In this document: positions 9,043 through 16,258 of the stretch, piece by piece | How the letters are laid out: every line of letters starts with the position of its first letter | How positions within the stretch are numbered: the first letter of the stretch is position 1 | Source: Prevotellaceae bacterium UBA4301 | GTDB lineage: Bacteria > Bacteroidota > Bacteroidia > Bacteroidales > Bacteroidaceae | Assembly: GCA_002395775.1 (NCBI GenBank) | Contig: DGUV01000066.1 | Coordinates: forward strand, 1-64,000 | Direction: 5' to 3' | DNA: 64,000 nt | Made by a program: the position numbers and the translations under genes | Notes under the pieces: generated by a model | The model's database searches: none | What the model saw: the letters and a program-made list of their open reading frames with translations, nothing else | What the model was told of the DNA's origin: nothing

Positions 9043-9180
9043 ATGAAACGCTACGAATATAAGACGGTTTCCACATTCTGGAAGCCTGAGAAGAAGTTGA
9101 ATCAACTTGGATATGATGGTTGGGAGCTGGTGGCAGTGGAAAGCGGTGCCATGTTTCTGAAACGTGCATACGAAGACTGA
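9043..9180 (+). CDS. DUF4177 family small protein (45 aa)
   Basis: Begins MKRYEYKTVSTFW and contains LNQLGYDGWELVAVESG, the core of the DUF4177 family; the reading frame ends KRAYED. Predicted small alpha-beta protein without signal peptide. A GAAAGGA ribosome site lies 8 nt before the ATG. Its TGA overlaps the ATG of the next gene by one base, so the three genes are probably translated as a unit. Function of the family is unknown. Confidence 0.75.
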   Translation: MKRYEYKTVSTFWKPEKKLNQLGYDGWELVAVESGAMFLKRAYED

Positions 9181-9380
9181 TGGCCAAGAAGGAAACAACG
9201 ACCAAAAACTTCATCCTGCGCATCGATTCGGAGACCATGTCGGCCATTGAAGCGTGGGCGGCAGATGAGTTCCGTTCGACCAACGGACAGCTGCAGTGGA
9301 TCATCACGGAAGCACTGCGCAAGGCCCACCGCTTGCCTAAGCACAAGTCGTCCGACGGAAACAACACAGTTTCAGACTGA
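9180..9380 (+). CDS. Arc-like ribbon-helix-helix DNA-binding protein
   Basis: 66 residues from MAKKETTTK; the start overlaps the previous stop (TGATG). NFILRIDSETMSAIEAWAADEF followed by STNGQLQWIITEALRKA is the beta-strand, helix, helix pattern of the Arc/MetJ fold. Such proteins usually repress their own operon, and paired GATATC repeats sit at the operon's transcription start (8005-8021), so autoregulation is a reasonable inference. A longer reading from 9120 overlaps the DUF4177 gene and is rejected. Confidence 0.8.
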   Translation: MAKKETTTKNFILRIDSETMSAIEAWAADEFRSTNGQLQWIITEALRKAHRLPKHKSSDGNNTVSD

Positions 9381-9605
9381 AATAACTTTTTGGAAAACTT
9401 TCACTCCAATGTCAATCACTTAACTACTTGATGGTTAGGTGGTTGGCATTTTGTTTTGGAAAACTTTGAAAATTTTCAATAAATCTTTGTCTTTTCTTTT
9501 GGATAATCCGAATAAGTGTTTTACCTTTGTAATCGTTTTCCGATTGTGCGTAAGACAATGAGAAAAAGAGAACGAAATAAGGTAAAAACGAACTAATTAA
9601 GTATC
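9381..9605 (+). promoter_or_regulatory. nrdD promoter region with direct repeats and a palindrome
   Basis: Promoter TTTG (9498-9501), 20-nt gap, TACCTTTG (9522-9529). Upstream, a 14-nt exact direct repeat TTTTGGAAAACTTT occurs at 9388-9401 and 9454-9467, and the second copy abuts a 14-nt palindrome TTGAAAATTTTCAA (9466-9479). These may be a binding site for a regulator responding to oxygen or nucleotide state; no clear NrdR box was found. Confidence 0.55.
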
Positions 9606-11762
9606 ATGATTGTAATCAAGAGAGACGGCTCGCAGGAGGAGTTTAACCGAGCCAAGATTAAGAATGCCATCATCGGCGCGTTCCAGTCGGTTTCCGCTCT
9701 GGACGATGAGAAGATTAAGAGTGTGGCCACCGACCTGAGTGAGAGCATTTCGGTCAGGGACGGATTCACGGTGGAGGAAATCCAGAACCGCGTGGAGATG
9801 GCCCTTATGCAGAACGGCTACTATGCTGAGGCCAAGTCCTACATCCTCTATCGCCAGCAGCATGCTGAGGCTCGATTCATCAAGGAGCGCATCGACTACA
9901 TGAACGAGTACAGCAAGACCACCGACAACGCTGCTACGGCCAGTGAGACCGATGCCAATGCCAACGTGACGATGAAGAACGTGGCAAACCTGGAAGGTGA
10001 AGTCTATAAGACCACCAACCGCGTCATCCAGCGCCAGCGCATGAAGGACAAGCTCAACCAGATGTTTCCCGAGGTGGCAAAGCAATATGAGCAAGACCTG
10101 AACCACCACATCATCTACACCCACGACGAAGCCAGCACCCCCGTGCTGAAGCAGTATTGCATGGCCGTGAGCCTCTATCCGCTGATGACCGAGGGAGTGG
10201 GCAACATCGACGGTGTCACCCCAGGTCCGCCAAACGACTTGCAATCGTTCTCGGGCCAGATTACGAACCTCACTTTCCTGCTCTCCTCGCAGTGTAAGGG
10301 TGCCGTGGCTTTCGGCGAATACTTCGTGGTACTTAACTATTATATCATTGCCGAGTTTGGCGACAAGTGGTATGAGCACATGGACGACGTGGCCACCACT
10401 CCCTGCTGTCTGCAGCAGCGCACCATCCGCGACCACATCATCAAGGCCTTCAAGCAGTTTGTGTGGGGCATCAACCAACCTGCAGGCAACCGTTCCTACC
10501 AGAGCCCCTTCACCAATGTCAGCTATTACGACCACACCTATTTCCAGTCGCTGTTTGCCGATTTCTGCTACCCCGACGGCACCAAGCCCGAGTGGAAGGC
10601 CGTGGACACGCTGCAGCGGATGTTCATGAAGTGGTTCAACCAGCTGAGACTGAAGCAGGTGCTCACCTTCCCCGTTGAGACCATGGCCATGGTGTATGAC
10701 CCTGAGACGGGAGACATCATCGACAAGGACTACAAGGACTTCACGGCAGAGATGTATGCCGAGGGACACAGCTTCTTCACCTACATCTCGGACAGTGCAG
10801 ACTCGTTGGCTTCGTGCTGCCGCCTGAAGAACGAGCTGACCGAGAATACCTTCAACCCCACCAGCGGCCTGACGGGCGTGATGACGGGTTCGTGCAACGT
10901 AATCACCCTGAATGTCAACCGCATAGTGCAGGATGCCAAGCGCACCGTGGCAGGCACTGAGGGCGACCATGACTTCTATGCCTTCCTCCGCCTCTATCTG
11001 ACCAACATCCTGGAGCGCGTCTATAAGTACCACATTGCCTACAAGACCATGCTCTATGAGATGGAAGACCGAGGCATGTTTGCAGCCTCCAACGGCGGAT
11101 ACATCTACATCTCGAAACTCTACAGCACCATCGGCATCAACGGACTCAACGAGGCAGCTCGCTTCCTGGGGCTGAAGGTGGACAACAATCCCGAGTACAT
11201 CAAGTTCCTGCAGCTCATCCTGGGCACCATCAAGGAAGAGAACAAGCGCCACAGCGTGCACGACAAGAAGAAGCCCTTCCTGTTCAACAGCGAGGTTGTG
11301 CCTGCCGAAGGACTGGGAGGAAAGAACTATCGCTGGGACAAAGAAGACGGCTACTGGGTTCCCGAGGACGAGAACCTCTACAACAGCTACTTCTATGACG
11401 CACATGACGACACCCGCGTGCTCGACAAGTTCATCCTCCACGGACGTCAGACCTATCAGTTCACCGATGGCGGTTCCGCGCTTCACTGCAATCTTCAGGA
11501 CCACCTGTCGAAGGAGCAATACCTGAAACTCATCGACTTTGCCATCAAGAACGGCACCTCGTACTACACCTTCAACATCCCCAACTCGAAGTGTGAGGAT
11601 TGCGGCCACATCATCAAGAAGCCCATTGAGGTTTGTCCCTGCTGCGGTTCGACCAACATCACCCAGTACACCCGCATCATCGGCTACCTGCGTCCCATTC
11701 CAGCCTTCGGGCGCGACCGTCAGATAGAGGCTGCAAAGCGCACCTACAGTTGTCAGCTCTGA
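9606..11762 (+). CDS. nrdD: Anaerobic ribonucleoside-triphosphate reductase
   Basis: 718 residues, full length. An ATP-cone starts the protein (MIVIKRDGSQEEFNRAKI, residues 1-95), followed by the glycyl-radical barrel. Near the C-terminus a four-cysteine zinc site (CEDCGH and CPCCGS) precedes the glycyl radical loop RIIGYLRP, with the radical Gly at about residue 693. The enzyme reduces ribonucleoside triphosphates to deoxy forms without oxygen, using formate or thiols as reductant. Its activase gene nrdG overlaps the stop by one base, so the two are one operon, as usual in Bacteroidales. Confidence 0.97.
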   Translation: MIVIKRDGSQEEFNRAKIKNAIIGAFQSVSALDDEKIKSVATDLSESISVRDGFTVEEIQNRVEMALMQNGYYAEAKSYILYRQQHAEARFIKERIDYMNEYSKTTDNAATASETDANANVTMKNVANLEGEVYKTTNRVIQRQRMKDKLNQMFPEVAKQYEQDLNHHIIYTHDEASTPVLKQYCMAVSLYPLMTEGVGNIDGVTPGPPNDLQSFSGQITNLTFLLSSQCKGAVAFGEYFVVLNYYIIAEFGDKWYEHMDDVATTPCCLQQRTIRDHIIKAFKQFVWGINQPAGNRSYQSPFTNVSYYDHTYFQSLFADFCYPDGTKPEWKAVDTLQRMFMKWFNQLRLKQVLTFPVETMAMVYDPETGDIIDKDYKDFTAEMYAEGHSFFTYISDSADSLASCCRLKNELTENTFNPTSGLTGVMTGSCNVITLNVNRIVQDAKRTVAGTEGDHDFYAFLRLYLTNILERVYKYHIAYKTMLYEMEDRGMFAASNGGYIYISKLYSTIGINGLNEAARFLGLKVDNNPEYIKFLQLILGTIKEENKRHSVHDKKKPFLFNSEVVPAEGLGGKNYRWDKEDGYWVPEDENLYNSYFYDAHDDTRVLDKFILHGRQTYQFTDGGSALHCNLQDHLSKEQYLKLIDFAIKNGTSYYTFNIPNSKCEDCGHIIKKPIEVCPCCGSTNITQYTRIIGYLRPIPAFGRDRQIEAAKRTYSCQL

Positions 11763-12217
11763 TGAAGTATGCCGACGTAAAGGAGGTCTTTGCAGAGATT
11801 CCCGACGAGATCACACTGGCAGTGAGCATCAGCGGTTGCCCCATCAGGTGCCGCGGGTGCCACAGCCAGTACTTGTGGGAGGACGTAGGCAAGGAACTCA
11901 CCACCGATGCCCTTTCCGCTATGCTGGAGGGGCATTTTGGTGTGTCGTGTCTCTGTTTCATGGGAGGCGACCAGGATCCTGCTGAGATCAATCGCCTGGC
12001 TCGCTGGGTGAAGGAACACGCGCAGGTGAAGGTGGCTTGGTACACGGGGCGCGACGAAGTGAGTCCCAGCGTGGAGCTCTGCAATCTCGACTATGTGAAA
12101 GTCGGGAGGTGGGATGCCACCCGCGGACCGCTCAACGAGCCCACCACCAACCAGCGGCTCTATCGCATCCAGGACGGACAGCTGGAGGACATGACGAGCA
12201 GGTTTTGGAAGTTGTAG
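11762..12217 (+). CDS. nrdG: Anaerobic ribonucleotide reductase-activating protein
   Basis: 151 residues from MKYADVKEVF; the ATG overlaps the nrdD TGA. Radical-SAM motif C-x3-C-x2-C in SGCPIRCRGCHS, then the glycine-rich CFMGGDQDP segment that contacts S-adenosylmethionine. It uses an iron-sulfur cluster and SAM to make the glycyl radical on NrdD. Length is normal for the family. A longer upstream reading lies inside nrdD and is rejected. Confidence 0.95.
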   Translation: MKYADVKEVFAEIPDEITLAVSISGCPIRCRGCHSQYLWEDVGKELTTDALSAMLEGHFGVSCLCFMGGDQDPAEINRLARWVKEHAQVKVAWYTGRDEVSPSVELCNLDYVKVGRWDATRGPLNEPTTNQRLYRIQDGQLEDMTSRFWKL

Positions 12218-12266
12218 GGGGAGTTATGGGGGAGTTAAAGTTTTATATAAAGAGAAGCAAAGAGAC

Positions 12267-12773
12267 ATGACAAACGCTGAAGAAGTGAAGGCCCTGTGGC
12301 GCAGCTTGCCACTGGCTGAGGAGAACAATCTGGAGCAGATGGACCGCCAGATAGAGAGCAGCCCACAAGTGTGGCAGTGCGTGGCACAATTCTTGAAGGA
12401 AACCAACCTCGACACCCTGCCCTTGGGCAGAAACGAGATAGGGGAGGGGGCCTTCTGCAATGTGCAGGAGTACGAAACACGCCTGCAGTCGAAATACGAA
12501 CTCCACCGTCGCTACATCGACGTGCAGCTGCTCACGCGAGGCGAGGAACTGGTGTGGATGGCCCCCAAGGAGTCAGCCTTGGAACCGCAGGGCCAGTTTG
12601 ACCAGGAGGCCGATTTCATCCTCTTCCAGACCGCCCGGCAAGCCACCGCAGTGAAGGTCACACCCCATTCGTGGCTCATCCTCTTCCCCACAGATGCCCA
12701 CATGCCCTGCATGGCCATAGACGGAAAGAGCAAGGCGGTGAGAAAGATTGTGGTGAAGATTCCCGTGGCCTGA
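12267..12773 (+). CDS. YhcH/YjgK/YiaL family protein
   Basis: 168 residues, cytosolic, matching the DUF386 family (also named beta-galactosidase subunit beta or EbgC-like). Seen: EYETRLQSKYELHRRYIDVQLLTRGEE, the conserved H-R-x-Y-I-D-V-Q strand, and PTDAHMPC near the end, where the His is a proposed metal ligand in the cupin-like barrel. Members are linked to sugar or sialic acid metabolism, but the exact reaction is unsure. It follows nrdG by 49 bases and may be partly co-transcribed. The ssb promoter begins right after its stop codon. Confidence 0.88.
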   Translation: MTNAEEVKALWRSLPLAEENNLEQMDRQIESSPQVWQCVAQFLKETNLDTLPLGRNEIGEGAFCNVQEYETRLQSKYELHRRYIDVQLLTRGEELVWMAPKESALEPQGQFDQEADFILFQTARQATAVKVTPHSWLILFPTDAHMPCMAIDGKSKAVRKIVVKIPVA

Positions 12774-12805
12774 TTTGGCAGGACGGAGATTTCTTCGTAA
12801 CTTTG
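12774..12805 (+). promoter_or_regulatory. Promoter of ssb-gldE
   Basis: TTTG (12774-12777), 20-nt gap, TAACTTTG (12798-12805). The -33 box starts directly after the stop codon of the preceding gene. Confidence 0.65.
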
Positions 12806-12848
12806 CACAAGTCGAAAAAATAGCAAACCCTTAAAGAACACAGGAATT

Positions 12849-13256
12849 ATGTCACTGAACAGAGTAATGCTCATAGGCAATGTGGGAACCGACCCCGAAG
12901 TCCGGTACGTGGAACAGGGAGTGGCAGTAGGCAGCCTGCGCATAGCCACCACCGAACGTGCCTACACCCTTCAGAACGGAACCCAGGTGCCCGAGCGCAC
13001 CGAATGGCACAACGTGGTGGTGTGGCGCAAGCAAGCAGAATTCGTGGAAAAGTACGTCCACAAGGGCGACAAGCTCTACGTGGAAGGACAGCTCCGCACC
13101 CGCAGCTATGACGACCGCAACGGAGTGAAGAAGTACGTCACCGAAGTGTGGGCCGAGAACATCGAGTTCCTCTCTTCCCCGCGTGGAACTCAGGACTCCC
13201 AGCAGCAAGGCGCACAGGCAGCGCAGACAGCTGACAACACGCAGCCCCCCTTCTGA
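12849..13256 (+). CDS. ssb: Single-stranded DNA-binding protein
   Basis: 135 residues. OB-fold at 1-108: SLNRVMLIGNVGTDPEVRYV, EWHNVVVWRKQAEFVEKYVHKGDKLYVEGQLRTRSY. The tail is short, Gln-rich and ends NTQPPF. The usual SSB tip is acidic then xPF; here the acidic run is nearly absent (one Asp), which may weaken contacts with replication partners. It coats single-stranded DNA as a tetramer. The ssb stop overlaps the ATG of gldE (TGATG), a gene pair conserved in Bacteroidales. Confidence 0.95.
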   Translation: MSLNRVMLIGNVGTDPEVRYVEQGVAVGSLRIATTERAYTLQNGTQVPERTEWHNVVVWRKQAEFVEKYVHKGDKLYVEGQLRTRSYDDRNGVKKYVTEVWAENIEFLSSPRGTQDSQQQGAQAAQTADNTQPPF

Positions 13257-14557
13257 TGACGAGTCTCTTTGCCATCACGGTCTCCGCACCCACCCTGGGA
13301 TCCATCATCGCCCTGGTGGTGGCAGGCCTGTTGCTCATGTGTTCGGGATTCGTAAGCGCCTCAGAGATAGCCTTCTTCTCGCTCACCCCCCAGGAAGTGG
13401 ACGAAGCAGAGGAAGGCCGCCATCGCAGCGACTCCAAGATAGTGCGCCTGCTCGGGGACAACGAACGCCTGCTGGCCACCATACTCATAGCCAACAACCT
13501 GGTGAACGTGGCCATCATCATGCTCCTCAACTATGCCCTCATGCAAGTGTTCCACTTCGGTAAGCCCTGGGTGGAGTTTCTGCTGATGACCGTCGTACTG
13601 ACCCTCCTGCTGTTGCTCTTCGGGGAAGTCATGCCCAAGATCTACAGCGCTCAGCACCGCCTCTCCTTCTGCCGTCTGGCAGCACCCGTTTTCGTCGTCG
13701 TCGAACGCTGCTTCTGGCCCCTCTCATCATTGCTCGTAAGGAGCAAGGGACTCACCCAGCGCATCATAGCCCACGAACCCGAGGCACTCACCGTGGATGA
13801 CCTGGAACAAGCCCTGGAACTCACCGACAAGAAGGAACTGGCCGAGGAGAGCCAAATGCTGCAAGGCATCATCCGCTTCGGCGGAGAGACAGCCCGCGAG
13901 GTGATGACCCCCAGGGTGGACATGGTCGATCTGGAGCTACGCACGCCCTATCCCCAGGTACTGAAGTGCATCGTCGAGAACAACTATTCCCGCATACCCG
14001 TCTATAGCGAAACGGAGGACAACATCAAGGGCCTGCTCTACATCAAGGACCTCCTGCCCCACCTCTCCAAAGGGCCCAACTTCCGCTGGCAGACCCTCAT
14101 AAGGGCCCCCTTCTTCGTGCCCGAAACCAAGATGATAGACGACCTCCTGCGCGACTTCCAGAAAAACCGTGTCCACATGGCCATCGTAGTGGACGAGTTC
14201 GGAGGCACCAGCGGACTGGTAACCCTAGAGGACATCCTGGAAGAAATCGTCGGCGAGATAGACGACGAGTACGACGAGGAAGAGCGCAGCCACACGCGCC
14301 TGAACCAGAACACCTACCTCTTCGATGCCAAGACCCCCCTTGTGGAATTCCTTCGCACCGTGGGGCTCGACGATGATTACCTCGACGACGTGGCAGGCGA
14401 TGCCGACACCCTTGCAGGCCTCCTCCTGGAGCTGAAGGGCGAGTTCCCCAAACTCCACGAGCGCCTCACCCACCGTAGCCTCACCTTCGAGGTCATGGAG
14501 CTCGACGAGCGGCGCATCATGAAAGTCAAAGTCGTGATTAAGCGAGAGGAAGCCTAA
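13256..14557 (+). CDS. gldE: GldE-type CNNM/CorC-like transporter protein
   Basis: 433 residues. N-terminal DUF21 (CNNM) membrane domain with about four hydrophobic segments (residues 10-35, 80-105, 110-140), including the conserved FSGSE-like SASEIAFFSL and LFGEVMPKIYS. Two CBS domains follow (about 210-330; PRVDMVDLEL, FGGTSGLVTLEDILEEIVG), then a CorC/HlyC C-terminal domain (about 345-430). Named after a gliding-motility gene of Flavobacterium; in gut Bacteroidales it follows ssb and is more likely a Mg/ion homeostasis protein. The neighbouring gldD found in some relatives is absent here. Confidence 0.9.
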   Translation: MTSLFAITVSAPTLGSIIALVVAGLLLMCSGFVSASEIAFFSLTPQEVDEAEEGRHRSDSKIVRLLGDNERLLATILIANNLVNVAIIMLLNYALMQVFHFGKPWVEFLLMTVVLTLLLLLFGEVMPKIYSAQHRLSFCRLAAPVFVVVERCFWPLSSLLVRSKGLTQRIIAHEPEALTVDDLEQALELTDKKELAEESQMLQGIIRFGGETAREVMTPRVDMVDLELRTPYPQVLKCIVENNYSRIPVYSETEDNIKGLLYIKDLLPHLSKGPNFRWQTLIRAPFFVPETKMIDDLLRDFQKNRVHMAIVVDEFGGTSGLVTLEDILEEIVGEIDDEYDEEERSHTRLNQNTYLFDAKTPLVEFLRTVGLDDDYLDDVAGDADTLAGLLLELKGEFPKLHERLTHRSLTFEVMELDERRIMKVKVVIKREEA

Positions 14558-14598
14558 GCCCGCTGAGGCTTAGGCTGTGCCCGAGCGGGATTTCTTTG
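14551..14598 (+). terminator. Terminator after gldE with two alternative hairpins
   Basis: AGCCTAAGCC / GGCTTAGGCT (14551-14560, 14567-14576) is a perfect 10-bp stem that includes the last codons and stop of gldE. An alternative stem CCCGCT / AGCGGG (14559-14564, 14584-14589) is followed by ATTTCTTTGTTT, giving a better Rho-independent shape. The two stems exclude each other. Confidence 0.6.
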
Positions 14599-14811
14599 TT
14601 TCCTGACATTACGTTACGTCGTCACACAACGTGTCGCAGTCCTACTTATGGACATAGAGCAGGTTTCTGAACCTTGCACACCTGCCTTCTTTCCCATCAA
14701 GCTTCATCCCCGGCAGGACACACAGGAGCTTGTCGGGGATGATTTTTGTCTGTGGGAGAGGAGGGGCAGTTTTGAATTTTGAATTTTGAATTTTTGAATT
14801 TTGTTTTAACT
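14599..14811. repeat. Intergenic region with GAATTTT simple repeats
   Basis: About 210 bp between gldE and the antiporter. It holds no convincing gene. Four to five tandem copies of TTTTGAA lie at about 14770-14803. A 61-codon frame on the minus strand (14642-14827) runs through these repeats and has no ribosome site or recognisable motif. Confidence 0.5.
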
Positions 14812-14843
14812 CTTGCGCAGTTCGCAAGTTTTCACTATCTTTG
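14812..14843 (+). promoter_or_regulatory. Promoter and overlapping palindrome upstream of nhaD
   Basis: TTG (14813-14815), 20-nt gap, TATCTTTG (14836-14843). A perfect inverted repeat CTTGCG-cagtt-CGCAAG (14812-14828) overlaps the -33 box, so a repressor bound there would block RNA polymerase. Confidence 0.6.
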
Positions 14844-14885
14844 CAGGTCGATAACCATTATTCCGCAAAAAAAGACACTACAGCC

Positions 14886-16214
14886 ATGTCCGTTGCCATA
14901 CTATGCCTGATGCTGCTGGGCTACATGCTCATCGCCAGCGAACACATGCACCACATCAACAAGGCCACTGTGGCCATGTTTGCCGGTGTGGTGGGGTGGA
15001 TCCTGTTCATCATCGGAGGGGCTGACAAGGAGGTGGTGGCCAACGAGGTGTTTGTGCGCTATTCGGCCTACATCTGCAACGTGGTGCTCTATCTGCTCAG
15101 CACCATGGCCATCGTGGAGGTGCTCACGCAGAACGGATGTTTCGACTTCATCCCTTCGCTCCTTCGCACCCGCTCCATGCGCCGCATGCTCTGGGGCACG
15201 GTCTTTGTCACCTTCCTCCTGAGTGCCAATCTGGACAACCTGACCACCACGGTGCTGATGCTCATGATGGTGAGGCGACTGCTCTCCAACCGCCGTCAGC
15301 GGCTCTACGTGGGTGCTGCCATCGTGATTGCAGCCTCGTGTGGAGGTTCGTTCACGGTGATTGGCGATGTCACCAGCCTCATGCTCTGGACCCAGGGAGC
15401 GGTCACTCCCACCTTGTTTGCAAGGGCCATGGTGGTTCCTGCACTCCTGGGAATGATGACCACGACGCTGCTCCTGAGCTTCGAGCTTCCTGATTCGCTG
15501 GACATCGTGCGCCCCACGGTAATCTATCGGGGCGACGACAGCCCCATGCCTTGGTGGCAGAGGGGGGTGATGCTGTTTCTGGGCATTGGCGGACTGTGGT
15601 TTGTGCCCACTTTCCATCGGCTCACGCTCCTGCCCCCGTTCCTTGGTTCGCTGTGTGTGCTGGGTGTCATCTGGGTCTTGAACGAAGTGTTCAACCATCG
15701 CAGCATCCGCACTGAGCAGCCCCTCCTCCTCCCTGGCAGTGACCGTCGCCTTCAGTACGAGGTGCTGCAGGTCATCATGTTCTTCATCGGGGTGGCTCTC
15801 TCGGTGGGTGTGTTGGTGGAGACGGGAGCCATGGCAGCTGCGGGAAGGTGGCTCGACCTGCATGTCCACGACATCTACGTCATCAGCATCCTCATGGGCG
15901 TGCTTTCCGCTGTGCTGGACAACATCTGCCTGGTGCTCTCAGCCATGAACATCTACGACGTGCTGCCCCTCGCGGAGTCCCTTTCGCAGTATCAGCAGTT
16001 CTTCACCCAGAACGGCCAGTACTGGCATCTGGTCATCCTCTCGGCCAGCATAGGGGGTTGCCTGCTGCCCATCGGTTGCACGGCAGGCTATGCGCTGATG
16101 AAAAGCGAGGAGATGGGGATGTGGTGGTACTTCCGCCATGTGACCATGAAGGTGGTGCTGGGATGGATAGCCGCCCTGATAGCCTACTTCGGCGTGGATT
16201 ATTTCCTGAGATGA
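14886..16214 (+). CDS. nhaD: NhaD-type sodium:proton antiporter
   Basis: 442 residues from MSVAILCLML, with about 11 hydrophobic segments. LLSANLDNLTTTVLMLMMVRR and the second-half SAVLDNICLVLSAMN are the paired inverted hairpins with Asp-Asn of the NhaD/ion-transporter superfamily, and ASCGGSFTVIGDVTS is a conserved re-entrant loop. It expels Na+ in exchange for protons across the inner membrane. An ATG at 14841 lies inside the -7 promoter box and cannot be the start. Monocistronic; possible repressor site at 14812-14828. Confidence 0.9.
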   Translation: MSVAILCLMLLGYMLIASEHMHHINKATVAMFAGVVGWILFIIGGADKEVVANEVFVRYSAYICNVVLYLLSTMAIVEVLTQNGCFDFIPSLLRTRSMRRMLWGTVFVTFLLSANLDNLTTTVLMLMMVRRLLSNRRQRLYVGAAIVIAASCGGSFTVIGDVTSLMLWTQGAVTPTLFARAMVVPALLGMMTTTLLLSFELPDSLDIVRPTVIYRGDDSPMPWWQRGVMLFLGIGGLWFVPTFHRLTLLPPFLGSLCVLGVIWVLNEVFNHRSIRTEQPLLLPGSDRRLQYEVLQVIMFFIGVALSVGVLVETGAMAAAGRWLDLHVHDIYVISILMGVLSAVLDNICLVLSAMNIYDVLPLAESLSQYQQFFTQNGQYWHLVILSASIGGCLLPIGCTAGYALMKSEEMGMWWYFRHVTMKVVLGWIAALIAYFGVDYFLR

Positions 16215-16258
16215 GAATGAGAGAAACTGATTTTGAAGATTTTTAGAGAGAGAGTGAT

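Noticed and set aside
8050..9198. Long frame opposite the SPFH gene
   Set aside because: It mirrors a well-supported gene on the other strand and shows the His/Leu/Gln-rich bias of antisense frames in GC-rich DNA.
9597..11609. 670-codon frame opposite nrdD
   Set aside because: Antisense shadow of a fully conserved gene; composition (Val/Leu/His-rich) is not protein-like and no motif is present.
14642..14827. 61-codon frame on the minus strand between gldE and nhaD
   Set aside because: Encoded largely by GAATTTT repeats and overlaps the nhaD promoter; no ribosome site.
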